DNA of 7,089 bases from an uncultured Hymenobacter sp. (GTDB lineage: Bacteria; Bacteroidota; Bacteroidia; Cytophagales; Hymenobacteraceae). The stretch lies in assembly GCA_937871705.1 (NCBI GenBank), contig CALMOO010000201.1:8372-15460 (forward strand), written 5' to 3'. The notes under the pieces are model-generated. The model was not told the origin of the DNA and searched no databases. It saw only the letters and a list, made by a program, of their open reading frames with translations. Made by a program: the position numbers and the translations under genes. This document shows, in pieces, positions 1 to 5,868 of the stretch (positions are counted from its first letter, which is position 1; each line of letters starts with the position of its first letter).

Positions 1-681
1 GCTCTGCACTGGTTTCAGCTCGCCGGTTGGAATCTGGTTGTCATCGACTGGCGTGTAGCGGTCGGCGTGCAAGGTCAGCTCGTGGCCCAGGATGGTATCG
101 TCGTGGCCGTAGTTGAGGTTAAAGTAGCTGTGGTTGGTGAGGTTAAGCACCGTCGGCTGGTCGGTGGTGGCAGTGTACTCGATGCGCAGCGCGTTGGCCT
201 CGGTGAGGGTGTACACTACCGTCACGCTGAGGTTGCCGGGGTAGCCTTCTTCGCCATCCTGGCTTTCGTAGGTGAGGGTGAGGCTCGGGCCATCGGCCGA
301 CGTGCCGGGCTGGGCAGCCCACACACGCACGTGAAAGCCCTCGGGGCCGCCGTGCAACGAGTTGGGCGCGTTGTTGATGGGTAGGGAATACGTTTGGCCA
401 TCGAGCGAAAATGTACCGAGCCGGATGCGATTGCCGTAGCGCCCAATCAGCGCTCCGAAGAAGGGCATTTCCTGGCTGTAGACTTCATCGGTATAGCCGG
501 TCAGGCTATCAAAACCCAGCACCACATCGCCCAGGTTGCCATTTTTATCGGGCACCAGCAGGCTGGTCAGGATGCCGCCGTAGGTGCTGATAGTGGCTTG
601 CGAGCCTTGGGAATTTTGCAGCGTGTAGAGGTGCACCTCGGTGCCGGCTGCGGTAGTGCCGAATGATGTGGCCGTTGGCAT
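1..681 (-). CDS. galM: Galactose mutarotase (aldose 1-epimerase), C-terminus cut by window edge
   Basis: Interconverts the alpha and beta anomers of galactose/glucose, feeding the Leloir pathway; there is no signal peptide, so it is probably cytoplasmic. The 227 visible residues are the N-terminal part of a family usually near 340-350 residues. Family marks seen: STYGG near residues 32-36, GRYGNRI at 80-86, LHGG at 109-112 and NLTNHSYFNL at 180-189. By correspondence with the well-studied Lactococcus enzyme (Arg71, His96, His170), Arg85, His110 and His184 should be the substrate-binding and catalytic residues. The catalytic glutamate lies beyond the window. The start is the ATG at 681-679, which puts the usual short lead before the first beta strand; no Shine-Dalgarno sequence precedes it. 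It lies 75 bp downstream of the ABC ATPase on the same strand, so co-transcription is possible, but the sequence shows no functional link. Confidence 0.93.
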   Translation of the reverse strand, partial: MPTATSFGTTAAGTEVHLYTLQNSQGSQATISTYGGILTSLLVPDKNGNLGDVVLGFDSLTGYTDEVYSQEMPFFGALIGRYGNRIRLGTFSLDGQTYSLPINNAPNSLHGGPEGFHVRVWAAQPGTSADGPSLTLTYESQDGEEGYPGNLSVTVVYTLTEANALRIEYTATTDQPTVLNLTNHSYFNLNYGHDDTILGHELTLHADRYTPVDDNQIPTGELKPVQS

Positions 682-756
682 AGGAATGTTAAGTTGAGAA
701 GGATAATACGTAATGCTGACGTGTGTTTTTACAGGAGGGTTGTTTAAAAAGCCATG

Positions 757-1740
757 CTAGGCCATATCCCAGCTGCCGCCGGGCGCCACCGACACGTGCG
801 CAGTATCGCCCACTGCCAGGGGGGTAGCCCCAGTCCTAACCCGGATGATGGTCGCAGACAGCTTGATTTCCAGTTCATAGTAACTACCAAAAAACCGAAT
901 GGCGCGCACCGTTCCGGCCACGCCGCCAGCAGCGGCTGGCCCCAGATAGAATTGCTCGGGGCGCACCAGTAGCGCCCTACCCCCCTCGGGCGCGGCGGCC
1001 GGCGCCAAGGCGGCGCGGTCGGCGCCGCGCACCAGGTTGTAGTCGCCAAACAGCGCGGCGGTGTACTCGTTGGCGGGCTGCCGGTACACGCGCTCGGGCG
1101 GGCCTTGCTGCACCAAGCGGCCTTTTTGCAACACCAGGATTTCATCGGCCCACGAGAGCACGTCGGTCGCATCGTGCGACACCAGCAGGCAGGTGATACC
1201 CAGCCGCTCGCCCAGTTCTTGAATGATGGATTGCAGCACGCGCTTGTGCACGCGGTCGAGGTTCGAGAACGGCTCATCGAGCAGCAGCAGCCGTGGCGCC
1301 CCCAGTAGCAAGCGCGCCAGCGCCACCCGCTGCTGCTCGCCCCCGGAGAGCTGGTCGGTGCGGCGCGCCAGCAGGTGGTCGATGTGGCACAGCTCGTACA
1401 AGGCCTGGGCCTCGGCGGCCGGGCGCTTATTGGCGTAGCGCAGCACTTGCTCGACGCGCAGCGAGTGCGGCAAGTCCGATTTTTGCGACAAATACGCCAC
1501 GCCTGGGTGCCCTGGCACCAGCACCTCAACGGGGCCGCGCACCCGGTCGCCGCCGATGCGCACCTCGCCGGCCGTGGGCTGAATGAGGCCGGCAATGAGC
1601 TGAAGCAAGGTGCTCTTGCCGGCGCCACTCTCACCGGCCAGCGCCAGCTTTTGGTGGGCGCGCTGGCCGAAGCTGATTGGCTCCAGCACCGTATTATCCC
1701 GCTCTACCAAGCTGAGGCCCGATACTGTCAATAACTCCAT
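757..1740 (-). CDS. ABC transporter ATP-binding protein with TOBE-like C-terminus (Fbp/Pot/Mal-type importer ATPase)
   Basis: Would power a membrane importer by ATP hydrolysis on the cytoplasmic side. All nucleotide-binding motifs are intact in 327 residues: Walker A GESGAGKST at 36-44, Q-loop Gln86 in YLSQK, signature LSGGEQQR from 131, Walker B LLLLDEP around 151-157, D-loop SNLD at 159-162 and switch His189 in VSHD. After about residue 225 comes a TOBE-like domain starting with LLVRPEQ, as in ATPases for ferric iron, polyamine, sulfate or sugar uptake; the substrate cannot be told. I chose the ATG at 1740 because MELLTVSGLSL begins the first strand of the ATPase fold. The in-frame ATG at 1773 would add eleven residues read through a G-rich intergenic tract. 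No permease or binding protein lies in the window; galM follows 75 bp downstream. It is divergent from paaK across 188 bp. Confidence 0.9.
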   Translation of the reverse strand: MELLTVSGLSLVERDNTVLEPISFGQRAHQKLALAGESGAGKSTLLQLIAGLIQPTAGEVRIGGDRVRGPVEVLVPGHPGVAYLSQKSDLPHSLRVEQVLRYANKRPAAEAQALYELCHIDHLLARRTDQLSGGEQQRVALARLLLGAPRLLLLDEPFSNLDRVHKRVLQSIIQELGERLGITCLLVSHDATDVLSWADEILVLQKGRLVQQGPPERVYRQPANEYTAALFGDYNLVRGADRAALAPAAAPEGGRALLVRPEQFYLGPAAAGGVAGTVRAIRFFGSYYELEIKLSATIIRVRTGATPLAVGDTAHVSVAPGGSWDMA

Positions 1741-1849
1741 AAAGGCCGAATATAACCGGCTGCCTTCTCCCACCAGGAGGGGGGTAGGGCTTGGGGAGTG
1801 CGTGGCGAGCAGCCAGGAAGCTACTTCTAGCCCGCCGCCCAGAAAGTTG

Positions 1850-1857
1850 TACCTTTG
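1850..1857 (+). promoter_or_regulatory. Candidate Bacteroidota -7 promoter box for paaK and the paa operon
   Basis: TACCTTTG fits the Bacteroidota housekeeping-sigma -7 consensus TAnnTTTG exactly and lies 71 bp before the paaK ATG. Transcription would begin around 1862-1866, leaving a leader of about 65 nt. The expected -33 element (TTG or TTTG about 20 bp upstream) is not evident near 1825-1831, where the sequence reads TTCTAG. This is either a weak promoter or one needing an activator. The match is direct; its use as a promoter is inference. Confidence 0.5.
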
Positions 1858-1881
1858 AAAAACTAACAGGCGTTAGTTTTT
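1858..1881. promoter_or_regulatory. Perfect palindrome, candidate PaaR (TetR-family) operator
   Basis: The arms AAAAACTAAC (1858-1867) and GTTAGTTTTT (1872-1881) are exact reverse complements around the spacer AGGC. The central 14 bp, CTAACAGGCGTTAG (1863-1876), match the operator consensus I recall for the Thermus PaaR repressor (CNAACGNNCGTTNG) at every fixed position except one. The palindrome begins at the base after the -7 box, so a bound repressor would cover the start of transcription. PaaR-type repressors are released by phenylacetyl-CoA, the product of paaK, which would make the operon substrate-inducible. The palindrome is certain; the regulator is inferred and its gene is not in the window. 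Confidence 0.55.
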
Positions 1882-1928
1882 GGTTTACTTAGAACCAACG
1901 CCTTGCCCTCTTTCCCTTTCCCACCCAC

Positions 1929-3275
1929 ATGCTCTTTAACCCCGCTATTGAGCAGCTGCCCTTGCCGCAGCTACGCAAGTTGCAAAATGCCCGCTTGCGC
2001 GAGCAGGTGGCCTATGTGCAGGCGCGGGTGCCGTTTTACCAGCGCAAGTTTGCGGCGGCGGGCATCGACGCGGCTACTTTCCGCGGCCTGGAAGCTTTGA
2101 CTAAGCTGGGCTTCACGAAGAAGACGGATTTTCGCGATAATTACCCATTCGGCCTGTTTGCGGTGCCAGAGCACGAAGTAGCGCGCCTACACTGCTCTAG
2201 CGGCACCACGGGCAAAGCCACGGTGGTGGGCTACACCGCGCACGACCTGGAAATATTCTCCGAAGTAGTAGCCCGCTCGCTGGTGGCTGCGGGCTGCCGG
2301 CCGGGCATGAAGCTGCAAAACGCCTATGGCTACGGCCTCTTCACGGGTGGCTTGGGCATCCATTACGGCGCCGAAAAGCTGGGGCTGACGGTTATCCCCG
2401 TGTCGGGGGGTAGCACCGACCGCCAGCTGCAATTGTTACAGGATTTTCGGCCCGAAATTCTTTGCGCTACCCCCTCCTACGCCCAGGTGCTGGCCGAAGA
2501 AATTCACCGGCGCGGCATTGCGCCCGAGGCCATCAATCTGCGCTATGCCGCACTCGGGGCCGAGCCGTGGACGGAAGCCATCCGGCAGCAAGTCGAGGCT
2601 GGCCTGCACGTGCAAGCCACCAACATCTACGGCCTGAGCGAGATACTGGGGCCTGGCATTTCGCAGGAAGACGTGGACGAGCGCGGCACTGGCAGCTACC
2701 TCTGGGAAGACCATTTCTACCCCGAAATAGTAGACCGCGAAACCGGCGAGCCCGTGCCGGCCGGCGAGCTAGGCGTATTGGTCCTCAGCACGCTTACCAA
2801 AAAAGCCATGCCCATCCTGCGCTACTGGACGGGCGACATTACCAATCTCTACTACGACCATTCGGTGAAGCGGACCCACGTGAAGATGGGCCCTATTCGG
2901 GGGCGGGCCGATGATATGCTCATCATTCGCGGGGTCAATTTCTTTCCTACCCAGGTCGAAGATATCATTAGCGGGCTGGCGCACATCAGCCCGTATTACC
3001 AAGTGGTGGCCACGCGGCGAGGCAGTCTCGACGAGGTAGCCGTGAACGTGGAAGTGGCCGAATCGCTGCTGCGCGAGCTGGGCCTCTACGCCCCGCTCAC
3101 CGACGAGCTGGTGCAGCAGCACGACTACCTCCGGCAGCTACAGGGCACGTTTGCCAAGAAAATTAAGGACAACATTGGCCTCAGCATGCGCGTGAACCTG
3201 CTAAGCCACGGCCAGCTGCCGCGCAGCGAGGGCGGCAAGCTGAGCCACGTGCAGGATTTACGAGAAGTGAAATAA
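1929..3275 (+). CDS. paaK: Phenylacetate-CoA ligase
   Basis: Activates phenylacetate with ATP and CoA to phenylacetyl-CoA, the first step of aerobic phenylacetate breakdown; cytoplasmic, AMP-forming adenylate family. The protein has 448 residues, slightly longer than the roughly 430-440 usual for PaaK. Motifs in order: SSGTTGK phosphate loop at 90-96, YGLSE at 234-238, RYWTGD at 298-303, GRADDMLIIRGVN at 325-337 and the C-terminal SEGGK with the likely catalytic Lys437. RYWTGD departs from the RYRTRD/RYRTGD of typical PaaK, and KMGPI replaces the usual RMDKI just before GRADDM, so this is a divergent member. The ATG at 1929 fits the conserved opening FNPAIEQLP; there is no Shine-Dalgarno, as is common in Bacteroidota. 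It heads the operon, 42 bp before paaE, with the candidate operator in its leader. A related aryl acid as substrate cannot be excluded, but the epoxidase genes downstream support phenylacetate. Confidence 0.95.
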   Translation: MLFNPAIEQLPLPQLRKLQNARLREQVAYVQARVPFYQRKFAAAGIDAATFRGLEALTKLGFTKKTDFRDNYPFGLFAVPEHEVARLHCSSGTTGKATVVGYTAHDLEIFSEVVARSLVAAGCRPGMKLQNAYGYGLFTGGLGIHYGAEKLGLTVIPVSGGSTDRQLQLLQDFRPEILCATPSYAQVLAEEIHRRGIAPEAINLRYAALGAEPWTEAIRQQVEAGLHVQATNIYGLSEILGPGISQEDVDERGTGSYLWEDHFYPEIVDRETGEPVPAGELGVLVLSTLTKKAMPILRYWTGDITNLYYDHSVKRTHVKMGPIRGRADDMLIIRGVNFFPTQVEDIISGLAHISPYYQVVATRRGSLDEVAVNVEVAESLLRELGLYAPLTDELVQQHDYLRQLQGTFAKKIKDNIGLSMRVNLLSHGQLPRSEGGKLSHVQDLREVK

Positions 3276-3317
3276 GCAGAAGCTCAGTATGACGGGCGCG
3301 ATGGGACTATAAAGAAT
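3276..3317 (+). repeat. paaK-paaE gap carrying a REP-like remnant
   Basis: Positions 3280-3298 match 5533-5551, the outer right flank of the large hairpin between paaA and paaB, at 16 of 19 bases. The shared word contains AAGCyCAGkATGACGG, which resembles the end of repetitive palindromic elements common in Cytophagales genomes, as far as I recall. The partner arm is absent here, so no hairpin can form. No Shine-Dalgarno sequence precedes paaE. Confidence 0.45.
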
Positions 3318-4394
3318 ATGAGCCGGTTTCATAAATTAACGATAAAGAGCATCCGCCGCGAAACGGCCGACTGCGTGTCGCTGGCCTTCGAGGTGCCCGC
3401 CGAGCTGCGCGAAACCTTCCGCTACACGCCTGGCCAGTACCTAACCTTGCGCCGCGAGCACGAGGGCGAAGAGCTGCGCCGCTCCTATTCTATTTGCAGC
3501 AGTCCGCTGGACGACGAATGGCGCGTGGCCATTAAGAAAGTGCCGGCCGGCCGCTTCTCGACCCTGGCCGTGGAAGATGGCCTGCGCCCCGGCGACACCC
3601 TCGATGTGCTGCCGCCGCAGGGTCACTTCTCCCCTACCCTGCACCCCACGCAGGCCCGGCGCTACGTGCTGTTTGCGGCGGGCAGCGGTATTACGCCCAT
3701 CCTGAGCATCGCCAAAACGGTGCTGCTGACCGAGCCCGGCAGCCAGGTGTACTTGGTGTATGGCAACCGCGGGCGCAACTCGATTATTTTTAAGGAAGCT
3801 ATTGAGAGCCTGAAGAATAAATTCTTGAACCGCCTGAGTGTGTACCACGTGCTGAGCCGCGAGCAGGGTGACAGCGACCTGTTCTTCGGCCGCCTCGACC
3901 AGCAAAAAGCCACGCAGTTTCTGCAAAAGATTATTCCGGCCGACCGCATCGACGAGTGTTTTATCTGCGGCCCCGAGGACATGATACTCGGCGTGAAACA
4001 GGCGCTGACCGAAGCCGGCGTGGCGCCCGCCGCCATTCACTTCCAGCTGTTTGCCAGGAATCCCAGCAAGGCCAACGCCAGCCCTACCCCCCGCCCGCTG
4101 GGTGAAGATGACCAGAAGAGCCAGGTGCACCTGCACCTCGATGGCCGCGCCTACCGCCTCGATATGTCGTACTACGGCGACACGGTGCTCGACGCGGCGC
4201 TGGCCGCCGGCATCGACGCGCCGTACTCCTGTAAGAACGGCATGTGCAGCACCTGCCGTGCCCGCGTCACGGCCGGCACCGCCGCCATGGACGTTAACTA
4301 CTCATTATCGGAAACGGAAGTGGCCAAAGGCTACGTGCTGACTTGCCAGGCCCGGCCCACGTCGGCCGAGGTCGCGGTGGCCTTTGACCAGTAA
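3318..4394 (+). CDS. paaE: Phenylacetyl-CoA epoxidase reductase component (FAD / 2Fe-2S)
   Basis: Transfers electrons from NADPH through FAD and a 2Fe-2S cluster to the diiron centre of PaaA in the phenylacetyl-CoA 1,2-epoxidase. The 358 residues match the family's usual length and domain order. First comes an FAD-binding barrel with RRSYSICS at 54-61, then an NAD(P)-binding domain with AGSGITP at 121-127 and CGPEDM at 217-222. A polar, proline-containing linker (about 249-268) leads to a plant-type ferredoxin domain with cluster ligands Cys305, Cys310, Cys313 and Cys343, all present. The start ATG at 3318 opens directly into the first strand (FHKLTIKSI). It sits second in the operon, 42 bp after paaK and 64 bp before paaA, ahead of the oxygenase genes rather than after paaD as in Escherichia coli. 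Domains, neighbours and intact ligands leave little doubt. Confidence 0.96.
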   Translation: MSRFHKLTIKSIRRETADCVSLAFEVPAELRETFRYTPGQYLTLRREHEGEELRRSYSICSSPLDDEWRVAIKKVPAGRFSTLAVEDGLRPGDTLDVLPPQGHFSPTLHPTQARRYVLFAAGSGITPILSIAKTVLLTEPGSQVYLVYGNRGRNSIIFKEAIESLKNKFLNRLSVYHVLSREQGDSDLFFGRLDQQKATQFLQKIIPADRIDECFICGPEDMILGVKQALTEAGVAPAAIHFQLFARNPSKANASPTPRPLGEDDQKSQVHLHLDGRAYRLDMSYYGDTVLDAALAAGIDAPYSCKNGMCSTCRARVTAGTAAMDVNYSLSETEVAKGYVLTCQARPTSAEVAVAFDQ

Positions 4395-4458
4395 AGCGCA
4401 CCTTTTATCCTCGGTAATCCTTCTAGCCGTACAGCCTACTTTCAGCAACTTATCAGCC

Positions 4459-5415
4459 ATGGAAACGCTCGAACAAGTTCTTTCGCCCGAAGCCCAATTT
4501 CAAGCGCGCATTGACGCCGACATCCGCATTGAGCCCAAAGACTGGATGCCGGACGCGTACCGCAAAACGCTCATCCGGCAGATTTCGCAGCACGCGCACT
4601 CCGAGCTGGTGGGCATGCTGCCCGAAGGCAACTGGATAACGCGGGCGCCTTCGCTCAAGCGTAAGTCCATCTTGCTGGCCAAGGTGCAGGACGAGGCAGG
4701 CCACGGCCTCTACCTCTACAGCGCCGCCGAAACGCTAGGCACTACCCGCGACCAGATGCTGGCCGACCTGCACTCGGGCAAAGCCAAGTATTCGAGCATT
4801 TTCAACTACCCAACGCTGAGTTGGGCCGACATGGGCTGCGTGGGCTGGCTCGTCGATGGCGCCGCCATCCTGAACCAGGTGCCGCTGTGCCGCACCTCGT
4901 ACGGGCCGTATGCGCGGGCTATGGTGCGGGTGTGCAAGGAAGAAAGCTTCCACCAGCGCCAGGGCTTCGAGATTATGCAAACGCTGTGCGAAGGTGCGCC
5001 AGTGCAGAAAGAGATGGCCCAGGAGGCGCTCAACCGCTGGTGGTGGCCCACGCTGATGATGTTCGGGCCCAAAGACTCCGAATCGCCCAACACCGAGCAG
5101 TCGATGAACTGGCGCATCAAGCGCTTCACCAACGACGAGCTACGCCAAAAATTTGTGGACATGATGGTGCCCCAGGCCGAATTTCTGGGTCTGACCGTGC
5201 CCGACCCCACTGTGCAGTGGAATGAAGCCCGCCAGGGCTATGACTTCGGCGAAGTCGATTGGGAAGAATTTTGGAGCGTGGTGAAAGGCAATGGCCTCTG
5301 CAACCACGACCGCCTGCAAGCTCGCGTGCAAGCCCACGAAGAAGGCGCTTGGGTGCGCGAGGCAGCAATGGCACATGCCAAGAAGCGCGCCGAGCGCGAG
5401 GGGGTAGGGGCGTAA
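4459..5415 (+). CDS. paaA: Phenylacetyl-CoA 1,2-epoxidase catalytic subunit (diiron oxygenase)
   Basis: Catalytic subunit of the multicomponent oxygenase that inserts one oxygen atom of O2 into the ring of phenylacetyl-CoA, giving the 1,2-epoxide; works with PaaC, PaaB and PaaE. The 318-residue ferritin-like protein has the full diiron ligand set: Glu49, Glu79 and His82 (in DEAGHG), Asp133 (in LVDGAA), Glu162 and His165 (in EESFHQRQG). All sit at a constant shift of seven from the positions I recall for the Escherichia coli enzyme (42, 72, 75, 126, 155, 158). The start is the ATG at 4459. The in-frame ATG at 4384 would overlap paaE by 11 bp and add a 25-residue hydrophobic lead that makes no sense on a cytosolic subunit. 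The C-terminal REGVGA is read through a GGGGTAGGGG tract. It is followed by a 160-bp gap with a large hairpin before paaB. Confidence 0.96.
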   Translation: METLEQVLSPEAQFQARIDADIRIEPKDWMPDAYRKTLIRQISQHAHSELVGMLPEGNWITRAPSLKRKSILLAKVQDEAGHGLYLYSAAETLGTTRDQMLADLHSGKAKYSSIFNYPTLSWADMGCVGWLVDGAAILNQVPLCRTSYGPYARAMVRVCKEESFHQRQGFEIMQTLCEGAPVQKEMAQEALNRWWWPTLMMFGPKDSESPNTEQSMNWRIKRFTNDELRQKFVDMMVPQAEFLGLTVPDPTVQWNEARQGYDFGEVDWEEFWSVVKGNGLCNHDRLQARVQAHEEGAWVREAAMAHAKKRAEREGVGA

Positions 5416-5445
5416 GCAGCGGCGCTGCGACTACTACCCCATCTA

Positions 5446-5545
5446 TCAGCCTGAGCTTGCGAAGGACCTTAAAACGTTTGCGTCCACCAGGTTTATTCGT
5501 GCCATGAATGCGAACGTCCTGAGGTCCTTCGCAAGCCCAGGATGA
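5446..5545. repeat. REP-like imperfect palindrome in the paaA-paaB gap
   Basis: A 100-bp inverted repeat centred between 5495 and 5496. The inner core 5455-5469 (GCTTGCGAAGGACCT) pairs perfectly with 5522-5536. Pairing continues with a few mismatches outward to 5446/5545 and inward to about 5486/5505, giving arms near 41 nt and a loop of about 18 nt. Words such as CCTGAGCTTGCGAAGGACCT and CCAGGATGAC resemble dispersed REP-type repeats I have seen in Hymenobacter-like genomes. As RNA it would form a strong hairpin inside the operon transcript. No U-tract follows, so it does not look like a factor-independent terminator; mRNA stabilisation or partial attenuation are possible. Confidence 0.75.
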
Positions 5546-5575
5546 CGGACGGATTTATAGCTAAGTACCAAGTAA

Positions 5576-5863
5576 ATGAACCAGCAAGAATGGCCTCTTT
5601 GGGAGGTTTTTATTCGCAGCAAGCAGGGGCTTGACCACAAGCACGTGGGCAGCCTGCACGCCGCCGACGCGGCAATGGCCGTGCAAAACGCTCGCGACGT
5701 GTACACCCGCCGCCTCGAAGGCGTGAGCATTTGGGTGGTCGAGTCGAAGCACATCCACGCCTCCAACCCCGACGAGGCAGCCGAGTTTTTTGACCCGGCC
5801 GCCGATAAAGTGTACCGGCACCCCACGTTCTACGACGTGCCGGATTCCATTAAACACATGTAA
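5576..5863 (+). CDS. paaB: Phenylacetyl-CoA epoxidase subunit PaaB
   Basis: Small non-catalytic subunit of the epoxidase, reported to bridge PaaAC units in the larger complex and probably to assist electron transfer; it carries no cofactor. At 95 residues it has the family's usual length. Family landmarks are the opening WPLWEVFIRSKQGLDHKHVGS-like stretch (residues 6 to about 26), the central ArgAspValTyrThrArg segment, SIWVVES and the closing FFDPAADKVYRHPTFY region. The start ATG at 5576 lies 31 bp after the REP-like hairpin, behind an A-rich rather than Shine-Dalgarno leader. It stops 5 bp before paaC, so the two are almost certainly co-transcribed and translationally linked, whereas the 160-bp hairpin-bearing gap separates it from paaA. 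Confidence 0.95.
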   Translation: MNQQEWPLWEVFIRSKQGLDHKHVGSLHAADAAMAVQNARDVYTRRLEGVSIWVVESKHIHASNPDEAAEFFDPAADKVYRHPTFYDVPDSIKHM

Positions 5864-5868
5864 GCCTG

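Larger units (their letters stand above)
1741..1928. promoter_or_regulatory. Divergent intergenic region between ABC ATPase and paaK
   Basis: This 188-bp gap must hold the promoters of both directions. The left part (1761-1800) is G-rich with a small CTCC/GGAG inverted pair and a GGGGGGTAG word. The right part holds the candidate paaK promoter and the operator-like palindrome listed separately. For the - strand gene, the only -7-like match seen is TATATTCG (complement of 1747-1754), one base off TAnnTTTG. It lies so close to the start codon that the transcript would be nearly leaderless, so I give it little weight. No small gene was recognised here. Confidence 0.6.

Noticed and set aside
67..666. 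Open frames on the + strand over galM
   Set aside because: They lie antisense to a clear mutarotase frame carrying GRYGNRI, LHGG and NLTNHSYFNL.
744..1634. Long open frame on the - strand inside the ABC ATPase gene
   Set aside because: It overlaps the clearly recognisable ATPase in another frame, is rich in Arg, Cys and Trp as expected for a GC-rich shadow, and shows no known domain.
1741..1773. Upstream ATG that would extend the ABC ATPase by 11 residues
   Set aside because: The extra residues run through a G-rich repeat-like tract and precede the normal first strand of the ATPase fold.
3441..4136. 231-codon open frame antisense to paaE
   Set aside because: It is the mirror of high-GC paaE codons; no domain is visible, and the + strand protein has complete FAD, NAD and 2Fe-2S motifs.
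4384..4458. Upstream in-frame ATG that would extend PaaA by 25 residues with a signal-peptide-like hydrophobic stretch
   Set aside because: It overlaps the end of paaE, PaaA is a cytosolic subunit, and all diiron ligands fit family spacing from the ATG at 4459.
5446..5545. Factor-independent terminator after paaA
   Set aside because: The stem is long enough, but no T-tract follows it, the loop is large, and paaB continues the same pathway downstream.
5446..5826. Open frame on the - strand across the paaA-paaB gap and paaB
   Set aside because: It runs through the REP-like palindrome and antisense to paaB, with no recognisable protein family.
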